From the NCBI GenBank assembly GCA_903838355.1, contig CAILYC010000063.1:1-64000 (forward strand): DNA of 64,000 bases. Reading direction: 5' to 3'. The position numbers and the translations under genes are program-made. Shown here piece after piece: positions 26,109 through 34,609 of this stretch. Below the pieces are notes generated by a model. That model was not told the origin of the DNA. It ran no database searches and saw only the letters and a program-made list of their open reading frames with translations. The stretch is from an uncultured Burkholderiales bacterium. Its GTDB lineage: Bacteria > Pseudomonadota > Gammaproteobacteria > Burkholderiales > Burkholderiaceae_C. Every line of letters begins with the position of its first letter. Position 1 is the stretch's first letter.

Positions 26109-26735
26109 TTGCCGCAAAAAAACCTGCCGACAAAAACGTATGACGGCGGGAGCAAAACCGTGGAAGTTGGCGGCAGAAAAGCGGTCTTGACGCATGTCTA
26201 CAACGCCTACACGGACGGGGACACCTATGTTTACTTTGCCGACGCCAATGTGCTTTGCACCGGAGATGTCTTTAACAACAACAAGAAGTACCAAACCATC
26301 GACTTTGCCAATGGAGGCGACGTGCGCGGTATGGAGCGCGCCAACCAAACCTTTTTGACATCCTCCCGGCCCTGAAGAGACCGGGATTCCTACGGTGCTG
26401 CGCATGAGAAACCTCATGCTTAGTCACTTCAGTGGGTTCTTGCTTCACTGAGGCTGGTTTCGTCGTGGTCTTACGACCCCGGCCAGAGCCTTCCTCTGCA
26501 CAGGCCAACAAGCGCTGCCCGCGCTCTAAAATATTGATCGCGCCGACCACATCAGCGTTTCTTCATGCTCACGACCGCCAGAACGCGCATCGAGAAACTC
26601 TACAACGACGGCTCGACCGAGGCCGAGGTGCTGGCCTAGAAACCTTTGGCCGACCTCGATGCCACCTGGGCGGACAATCCCAAAATGGCTGAGAATTTCA
26701 CGAAAATGGTTTACAACTCTTTTAAGAGATCCTAA
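26109..26735 (+). pseudogene. Metallo-beta-lactamase-fold hydrolase, split by IS relic
   Basis: From 26109 to about 26354 the frame reads LPTKTYDGGSKTVEV, THVYNAYTDGDTYVYFADANVLCTGDVF and IDFANGGDVRGMERA, the second half of an MBL-fold enzyme (HxxxAHTDGD-like His and the GDVF Asp). Relic B then interrupts it. From about 26561 the same gene resumes as RTRIEKLYNDGSTEAEVLA, an in-frame TAG at 26637-26639, then KPLADLDATWADNP and FTKMVYNSFKRS to TAA 26735. The N-terminal half with the HxHxDH zinc motif is also missing, so the gene is dead three ways. Confidence 0.8.
26355..26560 (-). mobile_element. IS200/IS605-type element relic B (right end only)
   Basis: This 206-base piece begins at the shared right-end terminus (complement of AGGATGTCAA at 26355-26364), includes the right-end hairpin and the last codons of tnpB (VVGAINILERGQRLLACAEEG), and is about 90 percent like relic C by eye. 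Everything to the left end is lost together with part of the host gene, so this is the product of a deletion after insertion. Confidence 0.82.
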
Positions 26736-26776
26736 AGACTGGATTGGGCCAAGGTAGCCCAAGCGGTATCACATCT

Positions 26777-27979
26777 TTAGTGGTTCGCCAGCACGTGTTC
26801 TGCGTTTGCGTGGCGAATTTGTTCAACGATCTCTGCGCTCAGTCCCAATTGCGTCAAAGCCTTGGCTTGGGTATCCATGGCCACATAAGGGTAGTCGCTG
26901 CCGTAGAGGACTTGGGAGCTGGGCACGAGTTTCATCAACGCGGCCATGGTCGCAGGATGGGTCGCATTGGCCGTGTCGTAGTACAAGCGCTTGAATTCCG
27001 CTTCAATGCCATTGGGGGCAAAATCAGCGACATTTTTGGCCGTTCCATGGAAGTAATTGATCCGACCGGCAAGCATCGGAATGGTGCCACCCGCATGCGA
27101 GAAGATCCACTTGATGTCACGCAATTTGACAAAACTCCCAGTGAGCAACAAGTTCACCACTGCACGCGTCGTGTCGTGAGGCACTTCAATCACTCCCCCA
27201 AAGGTGCCGGTGTTGAGCCGTCCACAGCAAGCCGCGACCAAGGGATGGAAATAGACCACGGCTTTTCTGCGGTTGAGTTCCGCAAAAATCGGTGCAAAGT
27301 CAGGATGTCCAGGCCACTTGTCGCCATAGTTGGTTTGCAGCCCCACCCCGTCAGCGCCCAAGACATCAAAGGCATACTCAATTTCCTTTAACGTGCTGGG
27401 CACATCGAGCATGGTCAAGGCGGCAAAGAGCCCCAAACGCTTGGGGTTCTCTTTGACCATGCGCGCACCATAGTCATTGACCAGTTTGACCATTTTGTTG
27501 ATCTCAGGGACTGGCAAATCAAACCAAAGTCCAGGGGTTGAGGCCAAGGACAAAATTGCTTTGCTCACCCCCGCTTGGTCCATCTGCTTGAAAGCAGAGG
27601 CCATGGTCCAGTTTTCGACCTGTGGAAAATGGGGAATCTTGCGTTGGTTTTCATAATCCATCCAAGCCTTCAAGTACTCGGGTGGATAAAAGTGATGGTG
27701 GGTATCGATCAAGGGGCCCAGGAAGGGTTGGGTGGGTTGGGTGGGTTGGGTGGGTTGCGTAGTTTGCGCAAAACTCTCCACACTGCCCAATGCGGACAAT
27801 GCAGACAATGCGCCCAACGAGCCCGCGCGTGAGCCCAAAGCCAGGGTCGCCGACTTCAACAGGTTGCGCCGGCTCGGGCGCAGCCATTGCCCGCCGTGCA
27901 CGACCAGGTCCTGCGTGTCACATTCGCCACAGCTTTGTAGACCATGTGAGCAGCCCAAGGGAGAGAATTTTTTGTACAT
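26777..27979 (-). CDS. Tat-exported amidohydrolase (ACMSD/amidohydrolase-2 family)
   Basis: The 400-residue protein has a twin-arginine motif ([15 protein letters not shown], Arg37-Arg38) after an unusually long 36-residue N-terminus, then a TQP repeat linker, then a TIM-barrel amidohydrolase with D92-T-H94-x-H96, [19 protein letters not shown] and YGSDYPY. These are the zinc ligands and acid of aminocarboxymuconate-semialdehyde decarboxylase-type enzymes, which decarboxylate or hydrolyse aromatic acids. A GTG start nearer the RR motif is possible. It is the last gene of a leftward group with two Bug genes and an esterase. Confidence 0.85.
   Translation of the reverse strand: MYKKFSPLGCSHGLQSCGECDTQDLVVHGGQWLRPSRRNLLKSATLALGSRAGSLGALSALSALGSVESFAQTTQPTQPTQPTQPFLGPLIDTHHHFYPPEYLKAWMDYENQRKIPHFPQVENWTMASAFKQMDQAGVSKAILSLASTPGLWFDLPVPEINKMVKLVNDYGARMVKENPKRLGLFAALTMLDVPSTLKEIEYAFDVLGADGVGLQTNYGDKWPGHPDFAPIFAELNRRKAVVYFHPLVAACCGRLNTGTFGGVIEVPHDTTRAVVNLLLTGSFVKLRDIKWIFSHAGGTIPMLAGRINYFHGTAKNVADFAPNGIEAEFKRLYYDTANATHPATMAALMKLVPSSQVLYGSDYPYVAMDTQAKALTQLGLSAEIVEQIRHANAEHVLANH
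27727..27760. repeat. 9-base tandem repeat coding Thr-Gln-Pro
   Basis: TTGGGTGGG is repeated almost four times inside the amidohydrolase gene and codes a (Thr-Gln-Pro) linker between the Tat signal and the catalytic domain. Length changes in multiples of 9 would keep the frame, so this is a likely polymorphic site. Confidence 0.7.
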
Positions 27980-28078
27980 GAAAGTCCTCGAATCAAAATG
28001 CCAAGATCATCAAAAAAAATGACCCTCGAGAGAGTCAAAGCGATTCAATGTAGCACCCCTAGAAGCTCAGGAATAAGC

Positions 28079-28092
28079 GGTTATACCCTAGG
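28079..28092. promoter_or_regulatory. TTAnCCCTAg-like motif, site 2
   Basis: GGTTATACCCTAGG lies 100 bases upstream of the amidohydrolase start. A weaker ACCCCTAGA copy is at 28056-28064. The right half CCCTAGGG is palindromic. Confidence 0.3.
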
Positions 28093-28224
28093 GATCAGCC
28101 AGAGGAAATAAAAAAACCGCATTCTTCTCACGGTTGAGCGCTGGCAAAAAATTATGGATCTCAAAGGCATCGAAAAACAATGATCAGGCCAGTATCAAAA
28201 TGACCTTGTTTTGATGCACCGAGC

Positions 28225-29115
28225 TTATTGACCGCCAGCAGGCACGAAGGGGTGACTCAAATAATCCAACTGACGGGCAATGTAGGACTTCAAGGCCGAG
28301 AGACCTCGCTGCATGTTTTCGCTAGGGTCCACAAGACCTGGGTTGATGAAAATGTGGGGGGCTTGGGGCATCACAATCATTTCGACTTGTCCACCTTTGT
28401 CCGTGTAAGCTTGCAAGAATTCACTCGCGCGCTCATTGGTAAACCCGGGGAGCACATCGCCTCCGGCTTGGATCAAGAGCAAGGCGGGTTGGTGAGTCTC
28501 TTCCGCGCTTTGGAGGACATGGATGGGGCTTTCTTCTTTAACGCCAGCAATACCACCAAAATAATTCACCAAATCAAAGGCGTCAACAGTGTTGCCGTGG
28601 CTGGGCGAAGCGTGGCAAACGGTGTAGAGCAAGTCGTAACCGCAGCCACTACAAATCACGTAGTCGAGCTTGGCGTCGACTTGGAACGCATCCATCTCCG
28701 TCAAGTACTCGGGGTGATGGGGTCGCATGCCAGCGAGCAACATTTGATGGCCGCCGCTTGAAAACCCAAGTCCGCCCATCCCCATCGGTGTGGCATTGAA
28801 GTCCGCGGCATGCGTTTTGAACCAGCGAATGCCGTAGTTGATGTCTTGCATGGCCGCGGGATGCTCGGCCTGTCCTTTGAGCCGAAAATCCAAGGATGCC
28901 ACAAAAAGACCATGTCGGGCCAACTCCAAATCAACGGCCCGGTTGCGCATACGGTCGAATCGGTTCCAGCCTCCGCCGTGCAAATCGATGAGCATGGGGA
29001 ACGGCCCCTTGCCTTGCGGTTCATAGACATGACTGAGGACCGCGTGGCCATCCACGTCTCGATATTGCACATCGCGCTCGACGACTTCGTAATTGGAAGC
29101 CAAATCGTAATTCAT
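28225..29115 (-). CDS. Alpha/beta hydrolase (HSL-like esterase)
   Basis: The 296-residue enzyme has the oxyanion-hole motif HGGGW (residues 46-50), the nucleophile Ser119 in GFSSGG, and later D in IQAGGDVLPGFT and His in MPQAPHIFI. This is the hormone-sensitive lipase or carboxylesterase layout, acting on small esters or lactones in the cytosol. ATG 29115 was chosen because AGAAGGA precedes it closely; the frame extends to 29142. Upstream in the same direction are two Bug genes, so it probably acts on an imported ester or acid. Confidence 0.85.
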   Translation of the reverse strand: MNYDLASNYEVVERDVQYRDVDGHAVLSHVYEPQGKGPFPMLIDLHGGGWNRFDRMRNRAVDLELARHGLFVASLDFRLKGQAEHPAAMQDINYGIRWFKTHAADFNATPMGMGGLGFSSGGHQMLLAGMRPHHPEYLTEMDAFQVDAKLDYVICSGCGYDLLYTVCHASPSHGNTVDAFDLVNYFGGIAGVKEESPIHVLQSAEETHQPALLLIQAGGDVLPGFTNERASEFLQAYTDKGGQVEMIVMPQAPHIFINPGLVDPSENMQRGLSALKSYIARQLDYLSHPFVPAGGQ

Positions 29116-29197
29116 GGTTTTTCCTTCTCCAGTTTTTTTCAACAGGGTCCATCACAGGCTTGGGTCAACGGTGAGACGACCCAATCGCGACATTGAT

Positions 29198-30175
29198 TCA
29201 CTTGTCTTTTCTAAAATCAATTTTCCGCACAACATCAAGCCACTGTTTCTTCTCCAATGCAAGCAACTTGGCAAAATCTTCTGGAGAACTCACCTGGGCG
29301 TCAATGCCACTGGCTTGCATCGAGTCTTGAATCGATTTGGCTTGGCTTGCCTGAGAAATGGCGAGGGATATCTTTTTCACAAGCTCGGCGTTCATATTGG
29401 CCGGTCCAATCAAACCATACCAAGTGGAAATCACCACGCCCGGCACACCTTCTTCCGCCACGGTAGGAACCTCGGGCATCAAAGCGGATCTCGATAGGGT
29501 CGCCAGGCCCAGGGCCCGCAAGTGATCCACCTTGATGTGCTGCATCACCCCAGGCGGCGTGGAGAATGTCAACTGGACCCGTTCAGCCAAGAGGTCGACC
29601 AGGGCTGGGCCACTGCCCTTGTAAGGGATGTGGGTGGCTTTGATACCCGCTTGGGCAAGAAAAACTTCCATGGCCAAGTGGGTGAGCCCGCCGCTGCCCC
29701 CCGAGGAATAACTGATCTCACCGGGATGGGCTTTGGCAAAAACGATCAAATCACGAAGGCTCTTGAAGCTCGAGTTGCTGTTGGCGACAATCACCAAGGG
29801 GGTCGAGGCCAAGATGGAGATCGGGGTGAAATCTTTGCTGGCATCAAAGATAAATTTTTGCATCAAGAGGGCATCGATGAACTGCGAGACACTGATGAAT
29901 CCAAGGGTGTAGCCGTCCGCTGGTGCACTGGCAATGAGGTCCAAACCAATCATGCCCGATCCTCCCGAGCGGTTGTCGACAATCACCGGTTGGGCAAGCG
30001 CATCGCCGGCAATAAGGGCAAATTTTCTGGCGGTGAAGTCGGTTCCGGCACCCGGGGCGGTCGGAATAATCCACCGCATCGGTTTATTGGGATAGTCGAG
30101 TGATTGGGCTGCACCCCAACTCATCGCGGGGACACCCAGGATCAATGCAAAGAGGCGCAGAAAGCGCAAGCACAT
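29198..30175 (-). CDS. Bug-family solute-binding protein
   Basis: Read from ATG 30175 the product is 325 residues with the signal helix FLRLFALILGVPAMSWGAAQ. The frame is open back to 30298 with a Lys/Arg-rich extension that does not resemble a signal. Motifs: NKPMRWIIPTAPGAGTD, VDNRSGGSGMIGLDL, APADGYTLGF and HIPYKGSGPALVDLLAE. It stands 82 bases before the esterase gene and 195 after another Bug gene; the two share only family-level similarity, so they likely bind different ligands. Confidence 0.88.
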   Translation of the reverse strand: MCLRFLRLFALILGVPAMSWGAAQSLDYPNKPMRWIIPTAPGAGTDFTARKFALIAGDALAQPVIVDNRSGGSGMIGLDLIASAPADGYTLGFISVSQFIDALLMQKFIFDASKDFTPISILASTPLVIVANSNSSFKSLRDLIVFAKAHPGEISYSSGGSGGLTHLAMEVFLAQAGIKATHIPYKGSGPALVDLLAERVQLTFSTPPGVMQHIKVDHLRALGLATLSRSALMPEVPTVAEEGVPGVVISTWYGLIGPANMNAELVKKISLAISQASQAKSIQDSMQASGIDAQVSSPEDFAKLLALEKKQWLDVVRKIDFRKDK

Positions 30176-30369
30176 GTTGAAAAAAGCAGGAAATTCTTGG
30201 CGATTGAACCTCCGTTTTGAAATGAGATTCTTGCCAAGCCTCTTGTTTTTAAAAAGAAATTTCAGTCTGTTGCCCATGATTTGCTGTGTTGATATCAATG
30301 GTGTTGGTGGTCGTGGTTGTGGTCATGCCTGAGCGAGGTAAACGCTACAGCCTCAAGGCCTCCCCCTCC

Positions 30370-31380
30370 TCACTCCACTTTGATATTGTTTTTTTGAACC
30401 AAACCCACCCACTTGACAATTTCATCTTTTAAAAACTGTTGCTGCTCGTTGACGGGAACGTTGATGATCCTGCCGCCATCTTTTTCAACCTGGGCGATGA
30501 ATTCCGGCTCTTTATTGATCACCACCATGGCTTGGCGCAACTTACTCACTGCAGCGACTGGCGTTTTGCTGGGCGCAAAGATACCGAACCAGCTCTCACC
30601 GGTAAATTTAGTCATGCCCGTCTCGTTGATGGTGGGCACCAAGGGCAAGACGGGGGAGCGCTCTTGGGCAGAAAGGGCCAAGCCCTTTAACTTGCCGTTG
30701 AGGATGTATTGTTTGGACGCAGACATGTTGTCAAACATCACATCAACGCGGTCTCCCATCATTTCCTGGTAACCCATGGCCGCCCCCTTGAAGGGGACAT
30801 GGATGGACTCAATGCCAAGGGCATTGAGCAAGATCTCCCCCCAGACGTGCTGCAGTGTGCCGATTCCAGCCGAACCGAACAGAATTGGTTTGTTTTGTTG
30901 CTTGGCAAATTTAACGAATTCAGCCAGTGAATTGACTGGCATTTCGGGGCGAGTCAAAAATACAAACGAGTAACCGGAGATATACCCCAGCGGCACAAAA
31001 TCACGGTCGGGGTCGTAGCTCAAGTTTTTGATCAAGGCCTTGTTCATCACCATATTGGCCAAGCCACCAATCATGAGCGTGTACCCATCCGCTGGCGCAT
31101 TGGCCACGAACTCTGTGCCAATCAAAGAGCCAGCCCCGCTTTTGTTCTCCACGACAGTGCCGATTTTGAATTGCTCACTGAGTTTTTGAGCGATTCGGCG
31201 ACCAATCAAATCGGTCCCACCCCCAGCGGCTTGGGGGACAATCACTTTAATGGGATGGTTGGGGTAGTCGTTGGTGGGTGTTTGGGCAAACACCAACCCC
31301 GAACTCAGCAAGGCAGCGATCCCCATCTTGAGCACCGCAGTGCGTCTAGACAACAAGAGTTCAATGGTAAGGGTGGTCAT
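30370..31380 (-). CDS. Bug-family solute-binding protein with Tat-like signal
   Basis: The 336-residue product begins with LLSRRTAVLKMGIAALLSSGLVFAQ, which has an Arg pair and may use Tat rather than Sec export, an uncommon feature among the Bug genes here. Motifs: NHPIKVIVPQAAGGGTD, VENKSGAGSLIGTE, APADGYTLMIGG and HVPFKGAAMGYQEMMGD. It is the first gene of the leftward group 31380 to 26777 and faces the VOC gene across a 156-base divergent region. Confidence 0.88.
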   Translation of the reverse strand: MTTLTIELLLSRRTAVLKMGIAALLSSGLVFAQTPTNDYPNHPIKVIVPQAAGGGTDLIGRRIAQKLSEQFKIGTVVENKSGAGSLIGTEFVANAPADGYTLMIGGLANMVMNKALIKNLSYDPDRDFVPLGYISGYSFVFLTRPEMPVNSLAEFVKFAKQQNKPILFGSAGIGTLQHVWGEILLNALGIESIHVPFKGAAMGYQEMMGDRVDVMFDNMSASKQYILNGKLKGLALSAQERSPVLPLVPTINETGMTKFTGESWFGIFAPSKTPVAAVSKLRQAMVVINKEPEFIAQVEKDGGRIINVPVNEQQQFLKDEIVKWVGLVQKNNIKVE

Positions 31381-31427
31381 CGTGCAGGCACTCCAGGGTG
31401 GGGTTTAAAAAAATCTCAATATTGGCC

Positions 31428-31436
31428 TTATCCTAG
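31428..31436. promoter_or_regulatory. TTAnCCCTAg-like motif, site 3
   Basis: TTATCCTAG lies in the 156-base gap between the divergent Bug (31380) and VOC (31537) genes. It differs from the longer form by one missing C. Confidence 0.3.
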
Positions 31437-31536
31437 TGATATTTTTCCACGGTTGCTTCGGTATTTGTCTTCTAGATGAAAGATGCTCTTTATGTTAGAT
31501 TCAAGTCTCTAACCTTGGCCCTTGATGCTTTTGAAT

Positions 31537-32082
31537 ATGACCCACCTACCCCACTTGACCCTGCGCCACCTTGGCATGTTTGTTCGTGACATTGAGAGGA
31601 TGTCGGGCTTTTACAAAGAGGTCCTGGGTTTCACCCAAACCGATTCGGGTCACGTTCGTGGACACGATGTGGTGTTTTTGACCCGAGATGAGAAATCCCA
31701 CCATCAACTCGTCATGGAAACCGGGCGCTCCGAGCACACCGGCCCAGGCTTTGGCTTGCAGCAAATTTCCTTTCAAGTGAGCGCACTAGAGGATCTGCGC
31801 GTCATGCACGCCCTGGTCAAAGCCAGAAGCGATGTTGGCTTGATTCAAACGATCGACCACGGAAACGCCTGGTCACTCTACTTCAGAGACCCCGAGGACA
31901 ACCGCGTTGAAATCTACCTCGACTCCCCTTGGTATATCCCACAACCCTATGGCGAAGTTTTCAATTTGGACAGTACTGACGCCGAAATTCACGCCTGTAC
32001 TTTTCAAAAAGTCCAAGCCATTGCCGGCTACCAAACCATGGGCCATTGGCAAGAGCAACTCGCCCAACAAATCAAGCCCTGA
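31537..32082 (+). CDS. VOC family (glyoxalase/extradiol dioxygenase-like) protein
   Basis: The 181-residue protein has two VOC beta-alpha-beta-beta-beta units. LRHLGMFVRDIERMSGFYKEVLGF gives the first metal His, and DPEDNRVEIYLDSPW gives the metal Glu, as in biphenyl-diol or catechol 2,3-dioxygenase relatives. The usual middle His (NHIAF) is replaced by Gln (QQISF), so the metal site may be altered. ATGs at 31525 and 31537 are both possible; 31537 gives MTHLPHLTLRHLG. It precedes the Rieske oxygenase gene, and may cleave or rearrange the diol made by it. Confidence 0.8.
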   Translation: MTHLPHLTLRHLGMFVRDIERMSGFYKEVLGFTQTDSGHVRGHDVVFLTRDEKSHHQLVMETGRSEHTGPGFGLQQISFQVSALEDLRVMHALVKARSDVGLIQTIDHGNAWSLYFRDPEDNRVEIYLDSPWYIPQPYGEVFNLDSTDAEIHACTFQKVQAIAGYQTMGHWQEQLAQQIKP

Positions 32083-32174
32083 AACGCCAATCTTGAGTGC
32101 TCAAGTCTATTGGCCTTCGCATTTTTTTAGAGCCACATAAAAGCCAGGGCTTTCTTCTGCCAATCACTGTGCAA

Positions 32175-32204
32175 TTCTGCTGGTCTTCATAAAATTCAGC
32201 AGAA
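32175..32204. promoter_or_regulatory. Perfect inverted repeat TTCTGCTG-N14-CAGCAGAA
   Basis: Two 8-base arms at 32175-32182 and 32197-32204 are exact complements, 82 bases upstream of the Rieske oxygenase start and 92 bases after the VOC stop. It could be an operator for a dimeric regulator (LysR, MarR or GntR type) or a weak terminator; the 14-base spacing and lack of a T run favour an operator. Confidence 0.5.
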
Positions 32205-32285
32205 CTTGTCGGTTAAAATGCCTTTTCTTATAGAGCTCGTTTTGAGTCCTCACATTTCTATTTTTTCCAATTACATTGCGAACCC

Positions 32286-33578
32286 ATGTCTATCTCTCCA
32301 GATGTCAACGAAACCCTTTGCCGCACGGGCCCCAACACCGCCATGGGCCGTCTATTCAGACGCTATTGGATTCCTTTGCTTATTTCCAGTGAGTTGCCAG
32401 ACAATGATGGTGCGCCCCTAAGGGTCACGGTTTTGTCAGAAAAGCTCTTGGCGTTTCGCAGTACCGATGGCGGCGTTGGACTCATTGACGAGTTTTGTGC
32501 CCACCGCGGTGTGTCCTTGTGGTTTGGTCGCAATGAAGAACACGGCATACGCTGTCCCTACCATGGCTGGAAATACAACGTTAACGGTCAATGCGTGGAT
32601 GTTCCCTCGGAAGCGGCCGACAGTGGCTACAGTGAACGCATCAAGCTCACAGCCTATCCTTGCGTTGAGCAAGGCGGTGTGATTTGGGCCTATATGGGAG
32701 AACCAAGCGAGCAACCCCCTTTACCCAAATTCGAATGGAATTTGGTGCCACACGCCAACCGCTATGTCTCTAAGCGGCTGCAGGAGTCAAACTACTTGCA
32801 AGCCATGGAAGGCGGCATCGATTCGAGCCACGTGTCTTTTTTGCACAGTGGTGAGCTGCACACCGACCCCTTGCACAAAGGCACCAAAGGCGCCAAATTC
32901 CAAGGCGACAAAAAACCCATCTTTGAGGTCCAAGAGTCCAGCGGCGGTCTTCTCATTGGCGCGAGAAGAAATGCAGAAGCGGGCTCCTATTATTGGAGAA
33001 TTTCGCAATGGATCATGCCCTGGTACACCATGATTCCGCCTTACGGCGAGAACGCGCTCAATGGACACGCCTTTGTGCCCATCGACGATGAGAACTGCTG
33101 GGTTTGGAGCATGACGCACAAACCGGCAGTGGCTTTGACGCAGGAAGAAATTCACTCCATGGACAACGGCGAAGGCATGTACGCCGAATTAATCCCCGGC
33201 ACCTACCAAGCCGTGGCCAACAAACGCAACGATTACTTGATCGACCGTGACTTGCAAAAATCGGGACGCTTCTACAGCGGCGTCAAAGGCATCGGTATGC
33301 AAGACGGCTCCTTGCAAGAGAGCATGGGCACGATTCAAGACCGAAGCCTGGAGAATTTGGTCTCAACCGACAACGCCATCATCATGGCGCGCAACCGTTT
33401 ATTAAAGGCCGCCAAGAACTTGGACAAAGGCTTGCCTCCTCCAGGACTCGATCAAGAGTCGCATTTTGTGCGCTCGGCGTCGGTCGAGTTGCCAGTGGGT
33501 GTCCCCTTCAAGGAAGCGGCTGCAGAAAACTTAAAAGCCTCTTTGGGCAAATCACACGTCTCCGTGATCTCGGTTTAA
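32286..33578 (+). CDS. Rieske non-heme iron oxygenase, phthalate-dioxygenase type (copy 1)
   Basis: The 430-residue protein has a Rieske cluster site C71-x-H73 and C90-x2-H93 (FCAHRGVSLWFG, CPYHGWKY) and a mononuclear iron site with bridging Asp179, His182 and His187 (GGIDSSHVSFLH). The alpha-only phthalate 4,5-dioxygenase type needs no beta subunit but does need a reductase, absent here. It shares the RRYWIP, SEKLLAFR and DEFCAHRGVSLWFGRNE blocks with the copies at 55073 and 61890. It is followed by a Bug gene (13-base gap) and a Zn dehydrogenase, a likely uptake, hydroxylate, oxidise operon. Confidence 0.92.
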   Translation: MSISPDVNETLCRTGPNTAMGRLFRRYWIPLLISSELPDNDGAPLRVTVLSEKLLAFRSTDGGVGLIDEFCAHRGVSLWFGRNEEHGIRCPYHGWKYNVNGQCVDVPSEAADSGYSERIKLTAYPCVEQGGVIWAYMGEPSEQPPLPKFEWNLVPHANRYVSKRLQESNYLQAMEGGIDSSHVSFLHSGELHTDPLHKGTKGAKFQGDKKPIFEVQESSGGLLIGARRNAEAGSYYWRISQWIMPWYTMIPPYGENALNGHAFVPIDDENCWVWSMTHKPAVALTQEEIHSMDNGEGMYAELIPGTYQAVANKRNDYLIDRDLQKSGRFYSGVKGIGMQDGSLQESMGTIQDRSLENLVSTDNAIIMARNRLLKAAKNLDKGLPPPGLDQESHFVRSASVELPVGVPFKEAAAENLKASLGKSHVSVISV

Positions 33579-33591
33579 TGAGGCCCCCTGC

Positions 33592-34593
33592 ATGAAAAGC
33601 ACTTTTCTTGGGGCTGTCGCCCTCACGGCCTTCATCGTTACGAGCCCTTTGTTTACCGCATCCACAGGGTTTGCACAAACCACTGCCCCACTTCCACCAA
33701 CAACTGCCCCACTTCAGTTCGTCGTGCCCTCCTCTCCAGGCACCACCGGGGACCAATTGGCCCGCTTGATCGGTGCCAAGATTACCCAGCGCACAGGCAC
33801 CCCGGTCATGGTGGACAACCGATTGGGCGCGGGGGGCTTGATTGGCATCGATGCTGTTGCCAAGGCGACTCCTGACGGCAAAACCTTTTTGTTTTCTGCC
33901 ACCGCTTTCAGCACCTTGGCAGCACTCAGAAACGATTTGCCTTACGACCCGATCAAAAATTTCTCTCCTGTGATCTTGCTCGGAACGAGCCCCTTGGTTT
34001 TTGTCGTCAACAATGCTGTTCCCGCGCAAAATATGAAAGAGTTTGTCGACTATGTCGGTAAACAACGCCCCAATACAGTCAACTATGCCTCTCCTGGAGT
34101 TGGTAGCGTTCACCACTTGACCATGGAGATGTTTTTGCAGTACACGGGCTTGCAAATGACCCACGTGCCCTACAAAGCCAGCGCCAACTCATTGACTGAC
34201 ATTGTGGCCGGACACGTCCAATCGGGCTTTGTGGTCCTGCAAACCGCCACTCAACTCGTGCAAAGCGGCAAAATGCGCATGCTCGCCATCATGGGCACGG
34301 GCCACGCCGCACAGTTCCCCACCACCCCCACCTTCATCGAATCGGGCTACTCGATGCCCGTGATCAACGCTTGGTTTGGAATTTCAGCCCCCGCCAATGT
34401 GCCGCCCAATGCGCTCAATGCCTTCAATGCCGAGATCAATCAAATTCTTAAGCTGCCCGAGGTTCAACTCGGCATGCAAAAAATGGGCGTCACCCCGTCT
34501 GGGGGCCCCCCCGAAAAGCTCGAAACTTTGGTGAAAAATGAAATCAAAATTTGGAGCCAAGTGGTCAAGAAAGCCGACATCACACTCGAATGA
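33592..34593 (+). CDS. Bug-family solute-binding protein
   Basis: The 333-residue product has a signal peptide (VALTAFIVTSPLFTASTGFAQ) and then a duplicated TTAPLPPT-TTAPL stretch before the core. Motifs: FVVPSSPGTTGDQLARL, VDNRLGAGGLIGIDA, TPDGKTFLFS (K in place of the usual Y) and HVPYKASANSLTDIVAG. It is co-transcribed with Rieske copy 1, so its ligand is probably the oxygenase substrate or a precursor acid. Confidence 0.9.
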   Translation: MKSTFLGAVALTAFIVTSPLFTASTGFAQTTAPLPPTTAPLQFVVPSSPGTTGDQLARLIGAKITQRTGTPVMVDNRLGAGGLIGIDAVAKATPDGKTFLFSATAFSTLAALRNDLPYDPIKNFSPVILLGTSPLVFVVNNAVPAQNMKEFVDYVGKQRPNTVNYASPGVGSVHHLTMEMFLQYTGLQMTHVPYKASANSLTDIVAGHVQSGFVVLQTATQLVQSGKMRMLAIMGTGHAAQFPTTPTFIESGYSMPVINAWFGISAPANVPPNALNAFNAEINQILKLPEVQLGMQKMGVTPSGGPPEKLETLVKNEIKIWSQVVKKADITLE

Positions 34594-34609
34594 TTTTTAG
34601 AAAGCTTTT

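Noticed and set aside
25917-26417. 166-codon leftward frame spanning the small secreted gene and relic B
   Set aside because: It begins in the right-end sequence of the IS relic and runs antisense through two other frames; it is a chance fusion.
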